The translations under genes and the position numbers were made by a program. 64,000 nucleotides of DNA from DASSUW01 sp963803335 (GTDB lineage Bacteria; Actinomycetota; Thermoleophilia; Solirubrobacterales; Solirubrobacteraceae): the NCBI GenBank assembly GCA_963803335.1, contig CAWDME010000012.1:124001-188000 (forward strand), in the 5' to 3' direction. This document shows positions 58,186 through 64,000 of this stretch, one piece after another (position 1 is the first letter of the stretch; the number at the start of each line of letters is the position of its first letter). The notes beneath the pieces are model-generated. The model searched no databases and was not told the DNA's origin. It saw nothing but the letters and a program-made list of their open reading frames with translations.

Positions 58186-59969
58186 CGTCACGCCGGGACG
58201 AGATCGTCCGTCGCTGGCGGGCGACGAGCGGACGCGGTCGCAAGCTGCGCGGACTGCTCGTCCTGCTGCGCCCGTACCGCACGCGGACGGTGCTGATGTT
58301 CGTGTCGCTGATCCTCGGCACCGCCGCCGCCCTGGCGCCTCCGCCGCTGGCCAAGCTGGCGATCGACAACGGCATCACGCCGGGCGACAAGCAGACGTTG
58401 ACGCTCGTCGTCATCGCGTTCCTGGTCAGCGCACTCGTCTACTGGGGCGCGACATGGGTGCAGACCTATCTCGTCGGCTGGGTCGGCCAGCGGGTGCTGC
58501 AGGACCTGCGCATCCAGCTGTTCGCGCACCTGCAGACGCTGTCGGTCGGCTTCTACTCGCGCCGCCAGGCAGGAGTGATCATCTCGAGGCTGACCAACGA
58601 CGTGCAGGCGCTCGACCAGCTCGTCTCCGACGGCGTGGTGACGCTGTTCGGGTCCACGCTGACGCTCGTCGGCACCGCGGTGATCCTCCTCGTGCTCGAC
58701 AGCGAACTGGCGCTGCTGACGTTCTTGGTCTTCCCGATACTCGCGCTCGCATCACTCGGTTTCCGCGTCGTCTCCGCCAACGCGTACCGGCTCACGCGCG
58801 AGAAGGTCGCGCTGATCACCGCGTACCTGCAGGAGAGCCTGTCGGGCGTGCGCGTCGTGCGCGCATTCGCGCAGGAGCGCCGCCACCTCGAGCGCTTCAA
58901 CGAGCTCAACGAGGACAACTACGACGCGAACATGAAGACGGTGAACCTGAACGCGGCGTACTTCCCGGGCGTCGAGATGCTGTCCGCGGTCGCGACCGCC
59001 GGGATCCTGACTTACGGCGGCTACCAGGCGATCCAGGGCGACGTGACGATCGGCGTGCTGGTTGCGTTCATCGCCGCGCTGAACAACTTCTTCGACCCCA
59101 TCCAGTCGCTGTCGCAGCTGTACACGACCTACCAGGCGGGCATGGCGGCGCTCGACAAGATCTTCGAGCTGCTCGACGAGGAGCCCGAGCTGACGGACGC
59201 GCCCGACGCGATCGACTTCGAGCGCATCCGCGGCGAGATCGACTTCCAGGGCGTGACCTTCGCGTACGGGGACGGCGCGCCGGCGCTGGCCGACGTGGAC
59301 CTGCACGTCCCGCCCGGCCAGACCGTGGCGCTGGTGGGCGCGACGGGCGCCGGCAAGTCGACGTTCGCAAAGCTCGTCGCCCGCTTCTACGACCCGACCC
59401 GGGGGCGCGTGCTCGTCGACCAGCACGACCTGCGCGACGTGACGATGCGCTCGCTGCGCTCCCAGATGGGGATCGTGCCGCAGGAGGCGTTCCTGTTCAG
59501 CGGCACGCTCGGCGAGAACATCGCGTTCGGGCGTCCCGACGCCACGCCCGAGGAGGTCGAGGCGGCGGCCCGCGCCGTCCACGCCCACGACTTCATCGGG
59601 GCCCTAGAGCACGGCTACGACACCCAGATCGGCGAGCGCGGCATCCAGCTCTCCGCCGGCCAGCGCCAGCTCGTCGCCTTCGCCCGCGCGCTGATCGCCG
59701 ACCCGCGGATCCTGGTGTTGGACGAGGCGACGGCGAACGTCGACATCCACACCGAGGGGCGCATCGAGCTCGGCCTGCGGCGCCTGCTCGCCGGCCGTAC
59801 GGCGATCGTCATCGCCCACCGCCTGTCGACGATCCGCACGGCCGGCCGCATCATCGTCCTCGACCACGGCCAGATCACCGAGCAGGGCACGCACGAGGAG
59901 CTGCTCGCCGCCGAGGGTGCCTACTGGCGCCTGTACCGCGACTGGGCCGAGCAGGCCGCCGCGGCCTGA
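58182..59969 (+). CDS. ABC exporter half-transporter, catalytic-site subunit
   Basis: 595 aa with the same architecture. Walker A GATGAGKST, Walker B ILVLDEATANVD with canonical Glu515, but the signature is LSAGQRQL instead of LSGGQ. Combined with Asp497 in the partner, this gives one canonical and one degenerate ATP site, as in heterodimeric multidrug exporters. GTG start overlapping the first gene as GTGA. Substrate unknown; multidrug or lipid export is usual. Confidence 0.92.
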   Translation: MTSRRDEIVRRWRATSGRGRKLRGLLVLLRPYRTRTVLMFVSLILGTAAALAPPPLAKLAIDNGITPGDKQTLTLVVIAFLVSALVYWGATWVQTYLVGWVGQRVLQDLRIQLFAHLQTLSVGFYSRRQAGVIISRLTNDVQALDQLVSDGVVTLFGSTLTLVGTAVILLVLDSELALLTFLVFPILALASLGFRVVSANAYRLTREKVALITAYLQESLSGVRVVRAFAQERRHLERFNELNEDNYDANMKTVNLNAAYFPGVEMLSAVATAGILTYGGYQAIQGDVTIGVLVAFIAALNNFFDPIQSLSQLYTTYQAGMAALDKIFELLDEEPELTDAPDAIDFERIRGEIDFQGVTFAYGDGAPALADVDLHVPPGQTVALVGATGAGKSTFAKLVARFYDPTRGRVLVDQHDLRDVTMRSLRSQMGIVPQEAFLFSGTLGENIAFGRPDATPEEVEAAARAVHAHDFIGALEHGYDTQIGERGIQLSAGQRQLVAFARALIADPRILVLDEATANVDIHTEGRIELGLRRLLAGRTAIVIAHRLSTIRTAGRIIVLDHGQITEQGTHEELLAAEGAYWRLYRDWAEQAAAA

Positions 59970-59992
59970 CCCTCTCTGCCCGCCGCGCGGCG

Positions 59993-60535
59993 CTACTTGA
60001 GCTTCTCGAGGTCGACCGCGAAGACGAGCGTCTCGTTCGGGCCGATCGGACCCGAACCCGAAGGGCCGTAGCCGAGGTCGGGCGGGATGATGAGCAGCCG
60101 GCGGCCGCCCGCCTGCATCCCGACCATGCCCTGGTCCCAGCCCGGGATGACCATCCCCGCGCCGAGCTTGAACGGGAACGGCTGGCCGCCGCGGTCCCAC
60201 GAGGCGTCGAACTTCTGGCCGTTCGACCACGAGTAGCCCGTGTACTGCATGCTCAGCTTGTCGCCGGGCTTGGCCTTGGGGCCCTTGCCCTTCACGATGT
60301 CCTTGATCACCAGCTGCGTGGGCGGGTCGCCTTTCGGCGTGACGATCTTGGGCTCTTTCTTCGTGTTCTTGGTGATGCCGGCCACGATCTGGTCGACGTT
60401 GGCAGTCGCGGGAGCCTCGGTCGGCGTTGCCGTGGCAGCGCTTTCACCGGTCGACGAGGAATCGTCGCCGCCACAGGCGGCGAACGCGGCCCCGAGCAGC
60501 AGGGCGAGCGTGATGGAGAGCAGTTTCACGCGCAC
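59993..60535 (-). CDS. FKBP-type peptidyl-prolyl isomerase lipoprotein
   Basis: 180 aa from the GTG at 60535. Lipoprotein signal with lipobox AAC (Cys21), a Ser/Thr/Ala-rich spacer, then the FKBP domain from about 75: KGKGPKAKPGDKLSMQYTGYSWSNGQKFDASW, FPFKLGAGMVIPGWDQGMVGMQ and RRLLIIPPDLGYG. It folds secreted proteins at the membrane. Earlier in-frame starts would enter the tRNA-Gln gene 7 bases upstream; a GTG at 60529 is the other option. The 23 bases downstream contain the 12-base palindrome CGCCGCGCGGCG (59981-59992). Confidence 0.9.
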   Translation of the reverse strand: MRVKLLSITLALLLGAAFAACGGDDSSSTGESAATATPTEAPATANVDQIVAGITKNTKKEPKIVTPKGDPPTQLVIKDIVKGKGPKAKPGDKLSMQYTGYSWSNGQKFDASWDRGGQPFPFKLGAGMVIPGWDQGMVGMQAGGRRLLIIPPDLGYGPSGSGPIGPNETLVFAVDLEKLK

Positions 60536-60542
60536 GGAAAGG

Positions 60543-60614
60543 CTGCGGGGCAGGGACTCGAACCCCAACTACCAGAGCCAGAATCTGGCGTGCTGCCAAT
60601 TACACCACCCCGCA
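60543..60614 (-). tRNA. tRNA-Gln (CTG anticodon)
   Basis: 72-nt tRNA on the minus strand. Acceptor stem TGCGGGG/CCCCGCA, anticodon stem CCAGA/TCTGG around loop TTCTGGC with anticodon CTG (reads CAG, Gln), and TPsiC arm with GGTTCGAGTCC-type loop. CCA is not encoded. A -10-like TATACT lies about 15 bases upstream of the 5' end (60634-60629). The FKBP gene starts 7 bases after the 3' end. Confidence 0.93.
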
Positions 60615-60740
60615 ATGGGAGGGCGCGAAGTATAGGAGGCACCGAGCGGCAACCGCTCAGTCCCGTCTTCCTTCCGCGCCGGCACGCGCTACCTTAGGCG
60701 CTGACCGCGGCGCCCGGCTGGCGTTGCAGGGGACGTGCGC

Positions 60741-61490
60741 ATGCGAGAGGGCGGGAAAGGATCCATTCAACTTCTCGAGGCTGACCCGGAGCTCGGCCGG
60801 GGCCTCGACCCACGCCGTATCCGCGAGATGTCGCCGCGTCTGCTGGCGCGCGCCGTGGAGATCCCGCGCGGCCCGTGGAACCCCGGCGAGACGCTGCTGG
60901 GCGGCAGCAACCCGATCGGCCTGCTCGTGCTCGAGGGCCTGCTCGTGCGCGAGGCGACGGTCGGCGACCACCCGTCGGCCGAGTTGCTCGGCCCCGGCGA
61001 CCTGCTCCGCGCCTGGGAGGACAGCGACGCCGAGGTGCTGCTCCCCCGCAGCCTGCGCTGGAGCGCGCTCACCAACGCGCGCGTCGCGATCATCGACCAC
61101 GCGCTCGCCGTGCGCGCGGCGCAGTGGCCGGAGATCTTCGCCCAGCTCGTCGAGCGCGCCGCCCGCCGCGCCGAGCGTCTTGTCGTCATGCAGGCGATCG
61201 GGCACCTCACCCGCGTCGACGACCGCCTGCTGGCACTGCTGTGGTGCCTGGCCGAGCGCTGGGGCCGTGTCGTGCCCGACGGCGTGCTCGTGAGCCTCCG
61301 TCTCCCCCACCGCACGCTGGCCGGGATGGTCGGCGCCCGCCGGCCGTCGGTCACCACCGCGCTCGGTCAGCTGATCGCGCGCGGCGCGATCGAGCGCCGG
61401 CCCGACGGTGGCTGGATCCTGCACGGGCAGCCGCCCGAGCCGCGCGCCCTGGAGGCGGGCGAGCCGTTCGGGATGCGCGCCCGGGCCTAG
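60741..61490 (+). CDS. CRP/FNR-family transcriptional regulator
   Basis: 249 aa from the ATG at 60741, with AGGGG eight bases upstream (a GTG at 60735 is closer to the SD than usual). An N-terminal cNMP-binding-like beta barrel (PWNPGETLLGGSNPIGLLVLEGLLVREATVG) is joined by a dimer helix to a C-terminal winged HTH (LPHRTLAGMVGARRPSVTTALGQLIARGAIERR). The cyclic nucleotide ligand residues are not obviously conserved, so the signal is unknown. Ends overlap the convergent FAD reductase gene by four bases. Confidence 0.88.
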   Translation: MREGGKGSIQLLEADPELGRGLDPRRIREMSPRLLARAVEIPRGPWNPGETLLGGSNPIGLLVLEGLLVREATVGDHPSAELLGPGDLLRAWEDSDAEVLLPRSLRWSALTNARVAIIDHALAVRAAQWPEIFAQLVERAARRAERLVVMQAIGHLTRVDDRLLALLWCLAERWGRVVPDGVLVSLRLPHRTLAGMVGARRPSVTTALGQLIARGAIERRPDGGWILHGQPPEPRALEAGEPFGMRARA

Positions 61491-62662
61491 AGACTCTCGG
61501 GATCGACCGGCTCGCCGGAGGCCATCGCCTCGCGCGCCGTGTCGAGGTCGTCCGAGCGACCGACGGTCAACGCGCCCGCCATCCGCCCGCCGTCGAGGTA
61601 GAAGATCGTGAACTCGCCGTCCTCGACCGAGCCGCGGACGACCTCCTGGTCCCAGCGGGCGGGCGGCCCGACCGACTCGAGCGTCACCCAGTCGGCGAGG
61701 TCGGACCAGAAGTAGGGGATCTCGTCGAACGGCTTGGTCTCGCCGGCGATCAGCGCGCCGACGTACGTGCCCTGCGCTCGCGCGTGCTCCCAGTGCTCCA
61801 CGCGCAGCCGCCGGCCGTGTACGACCGAGTCGTAGTCGCAGGCGTCACCGGCGACATAGACGCCGGGCGCCGAGCTCTCGAGTGTCTGCGAGCAGGTGAC
61901 GCCGCCGGAATCGGCGAGGTCGAGCCCGGCCGAGCGGGCGAGCATGATGTCGGGCGCCACGCCGATACCGACCACGACCATGTCGGCGGGCAGTTCGCGG
62001 CCGCCCTCCGTGACGACCTGGCGCACGCGGCCTTCGCCCTCGAAGCGCCCGAGCGCGTCGTTCGGAACCCAGTCGATCCCGTGATCGCGCAGCACGCCGG
62101 CGAAGAACTCGCCTGCCTGGCGGCCGAAGCCGAGCGACAGCGGGCCGTCCTCCTGCATGACCAGCGTGCAGCTCTTGCCCTCGGCGGTCAGCGAGGCAGC
62201 GACCTCGCAGGCGATGTAGGAGCCGCCGATCAGCACCACGCGCTCGGCCTGCGCGGCGTCCTCGCGGATCGCGTCGGAGTTGCCGAGCGTGCGCAGGTAG
62301 TGGATGCCGTCGAGATCGCAGCCGTCGACACGTACGCGCTTGACGTTGGCGCCGGTGGCGAGCAGCGCGTGCTCGAATGAGAGCTGCTCGCTCCCCACCT
62401 TCGCCGTCTTGGCGGCGGGGTCGAGGCCCATGACGCTCGTGCGGATGCGCAGGTCGAGCCCGTCCGGCACGTCCAGGTACGTGTCCTCGCGCGACATCTT
62501 GCCGCGCAGGTAGTCCTTGGAGCAGAACGGGCGCTCGTACGGCGGGTCGACGTCGCGGCCGGCGACCAGCACCGACCCGCCGAAGCCGCCCGCCCGCAGA
62601 CCTTCGGCGCACGCCGAGCCGGCCGCGCCCGCACCCACGATCAGGACCTCGATGTCAGCCAT
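61487..62662 (-). CDS. FAD-dependent ferredoxin/rubredoxin reductase-type oxidoreductase
   Basis: 391 aa. FAD motif VLIVGAGAAGSACAEGLRAGG at the N-terminus, the NAD(P) motif VVLIGGSYIACEVAASL, the ATG motif LLATGANVKRV, and GVYVAGDACDY for the second FAD contact. The C-terminal domain has YFWSDLADW. The pattern fits ferredoxin-reductase components of oxygenase or P450 systems, but no oxygenase is adjacent. ATG at 62662 with GGGAG SD; its start overlaps the TrkA-type gene stop. Confidence 0.9.
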   Translation of the reverse strand: MADIEVLIVGAGAAGSACAEGLRAGGFGGSVLVAGRDVDPPYERPFCSKDYLRGKMSREDTYLDVPDGLDLRIRTSVMGLDPAAKTAKVGSEQLSFEHALLATGANVKRVRVDGCDLDGIHYLRTLGNSDAIREDAAQAERVVLIGGSYIACEVAASLTAEGKSCTLVMQEDGPLSLGFGRQAGEFFAGVLRDHGIDWVPNDALGRFEGEGRVRQVVTEGGRELPADMVVVGIGVAPDIMLARSAGLDLADSGGVTCSQTLESSAPGVYVAGDACDYDSVVHGRRLRVEHWEHARAQGTYVGALIAGETKPFDEIPYFWSDLADWVTLESVGPPARWDQEVVRGSVEDGEFTIFYLDGGRMAGALTVGRSDDLDTAREAMASGEPVDPESL

Positions 62663-63335
62663 CGCTCCCATCCCCCACGAACTCGCGCGTGATGTCCTGC
62701 TCGAGGCCCGGGTCGAGCACCACGAGCACCTCGTCGCCGGCTTCGACGACCGTGTCGGCCTTCGGCACGAAGCCGCTGCCGTTGCGGAGCACCGAGATCA
62801 CCAGCGCGCCGTCCGGCAGCGCCATCTCGGCCACGCGCCGCCCGGCCGCCGGGGCGTCCTCGGCCACCACCAGCTCGATGATCTCCAGCCGCTCCTCCGG
62901 CAAGTCGAGCAGGTGGACGAGCCCGTAGCGCGGCACCTCGTGCTCGATCAGCCGCAGGATCAGGTCGGTGGCCGACACCGCGGGCTGGATCCCCATCAGC
63001 TTGAAGTGCTCGAGGTTCCGCGGGTTGTTGACGCGGGCGATGATCCGCTCGCACAGGTACTTCTCCTTGGCGACCTGGCAGATCAGCAGGTTGTCCTCGT
63101 CGTCGCCGGTGACGGCCACCACGAGGTCCGCGCGCTGGATGCCGGCTCGCTCGAGCACCCACAGCTCGGTGGCGTCGCCGTACTGGACCGCGTGCTCGAG
63201 TTCCTGCTCGACCGTGAGATAGCGGCGGCGATCCTGCTCGAGAACGGTGACCTCGTGACCCTTCTCGATCAGCTCCCGCGCCAGGTTCCAGCCGACCTTC
63301 CCCGCGCCGGCGATGATGACGTACAGCCCTGCCAT
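62655..63335 (-). CDS. TrkA/KtrA-type potassium channel regulatory protein (RCK N and C)
   Basis: 226 aa. RCK-N Rossmann domain GLYVIIAGAGKVGWNLARELIEKGHEVTVLEQD, then VVAVTGDDEDNLLICQVAKEK, followed by a TrkA-C/RCK-C domain (LEIIELVVAEDAPAAGRRVAEMALP ... VLVVLDPGLEQD). It binds NAD(H) or c-di-AMP and gates a Trk/Ktr K+ transporter. The membrane channel is not in the window. ATG overlaps the next TrkA-N gene's stop (TGATG). Confidence 0.9.
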   Translation of the reverse strand: MAGLYVIIAGAGKVGWNLARELIEKGHEVTVLEQDRRRYLTVEQELEHAVQYGDATELWVLERAGIQRADLVVAVTGDDEDNLLICQVAKEKYLCERIIARVNNPRNLEHFKLMGIQPAVSATDLILRLIEHEVPRYGLVHLLDLPEERLEIIELVVAEDAPAAGRRVAEMALPDGALVISVLRNGSGFVPKADTVVEAGDEVLVVLDPGLEQDITREFVGDGSDG

Positions 63336-63760
63336 CAGGACTCGGCGAGCGCCGCCCGCTCGAGCTGCTCGATCGCGATCTGGGTCGGGCAGATCGTCTG
63401 CAGGCCCTGTTCCGCGTACCACGCCGCGCGCCGCGGGTCGAGCACGCGGGCGACGACGCGCGGCACCGAGAAGCGCCGCTGGGCGATCTGCGAGACCACG
63501 AGGTTGGTGTTGTCGCCGTTGGTGGACGCGATGAACACCTGCGCCTCGTCGATGCCCGCCTCGATCAGCGCGTCGAGCTCGAGTGCCGTGCCGATAGTGA
63601 AGCGGCCGCCCGCTTCCTCCCAGGACTGGCCGAGCTCCACGTCGAGCCGTTCGTGCGACAGCGGATCTTCGTCGAGCACCGACACCGTGTGCCCGGCGCG
63701 CAACGCCGACGTAGCCACCGACGAGCCGACACGGCCCGCTCCCACAACAAGGACGAACAT
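63335..63760 (-). CDS. TrkA-N domain protein
   Basis: 141 aa, RCK-N Rossmann domain only: MFVLVVGAGRVGSSVATSALRAGHTVSVLDEDP and QVFIASTNGDNTNLVVSQIAQRRF. A two-gene split of the TrkA function, in which one protein holds only N and the other N plus C, is common in actinobacteria (CeoB/CeoC). It is coupled to the downstream TrkA gene by an overlapping TGATG and lies 12 bases after the USP-domain gene. Confidence 0.9.
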   Translation of the reverse strand: MFVLVVGAGRVGSSVATSALRAGHTVSVLDEDPLSHERLDVELGQSWEEAGGRFTIGTALELDALIEAGIDEAQVFIASTNGDNTNLVVSQIAQRRFSVPRVVARVLDPRRAAWYAEQGLQTICPTQIAIEQLERAALAES

Positions 63761-63772
63761 CGGGCCGAGACT

Positions 63773-64000
63773 CTAGCCGGACGGGACCGGGAGGTGCCCC
63801 TGAGGTACCTCGGCCGCCTCGTCGGCGACGCGCGTCGGGTCGTGGCCGTCGGCCGGCGGCGCGGTCAGCAGTACGCGGCACTGCGCCTTGTTGACGACGT
63901 AGCGGGTCGTCTCGCCCACGAATGTGTCGCGCAGCCCCTGCTTGCCGCCATACAGGACCCCGCCGCGCAGGCGCGTGGGCTCCTCGGCGGCGAGCACGAT
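63773..64000 (-). CDS. C-terminal end of a universal-stress-domain protein (partial)
   Basis: About 75 residues are present and the start lies beyond the right edge. GGVLYGGKQGLRDTFVGETTRYVVNKAQCRVLLTAPPAD resembles the last strand and helix of the USP domain found at the C-terminus of APC-family amino-acid permeases. Its neighbour pair of TrkA-type proteins is consistent with a membrane transport locus. The Ala/Glu/Pro tail (RVADEAAEVPQGHLPVPSG) ends the protein. Confidence 0.7.
   Translation of the reverse strand: MVLAAEEPTRLRGGVLYGGKQGLRDTFVGETTRYVVNKAQCRVLLTAPPADGHDPTRVADEAAEVPQGHLPVPSG

Overview
The window is about 72% GC and densely packed, with strong third-position G/C bias, many GTG and TTG starts, and many 4-base start/stop overlaps (ATGA, GTGA). 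Gene content points to an actinobacterium, most likely class Thermoleophilia (Solirubrobacterales: Solirubrobacter, Conexibacter or a relative). The clues are the secreted protein with an Ig-like domain and polyproline hinge, the BTAD/NB-ARC/TPR regulator, an F420/PPOX-type protein, ureABCFGD without ureE, a CRP-like regulator and a stand-alone LigD polymerase. This placement is inference from family content; no rRNA is present. No insertion sequence, prophage or CRISPR array was seen.

Layout. 0-7 kb: a partial sensor kinase, a two-gene ABC exporter, an acyl-CoA dehydrogenase and three overlapping genes for exported proteins. 7-12 kb: E1 alpha/beta of a 2-oxoacid (pyruvate or acetoin type) dehydrogenase with a GntR/FCD regulator, facing a MarR-MFS efflux pair. 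12-18.6 kb (minus): the conserved but little-understood set transglutaminase / alpha-E / circularly permuted ATP-grasp, lying 10 bases downstream of a 953-aa BTAD-NB-ARC-TPR regulator. 18.7-26 kb: DapB-like reductase, anti-sigma-type ATPase, hydrolase, GIN-domain lipoprotein, an LLM-hemerythrin fusion, LigD polymerase, an Ldh-family oxidoreductase and a secreted propeller. 26.3-30.7 kb: complete urease operon. 30.6-34 kb (minus): a DUF4097 membrane protein, an orphan histidine kinase and a sugar-binding lipoprotein, in overlapping reading frames. 34-45.7 kb: LysR regulator, structured leader plus glutamine amidotransferase, small unknown genes, a SpoIIE-type phosphatase, HrpA helicase and HAD phosphatase. 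45.8-52.6 kb: two frameshifted genes (EamA transporter; GGDEF/HD-GYP protein), a beta-lactamase-like remnant, a protealysin-like protease with its emfourin inhibitor, a STAS protein, a GH3 enzyme and a thioredoxin-like protein. 52.7-56.4 kb: a divergent membrane FtsH-like protease with large insertions and a coupled membrane partner. 56.4-60 kb: a heterodimeric ABC exporter. 60-64 kb: FKBP lipoprotein, tRNA-Gln, CRP-like regulator, FAD reductase, two TrkA-type proteins and the end of a USP-domain protein.

The best candidates for under-described biology are the ATP-grasp/alpha-E/transglutaminase cluster with its unusual translational junctions, the FtsH-like two-gene module, the three-hairpin leader before the glutamine amidotransferase, the DapB homologue without its catalytic histidines and the LLM-hemerythrin fusion. 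Start codons were chosen from Shine-Dalgarno (SD) matches, gene overlaps and family N-termini. Where two starts compete, the entry says so.
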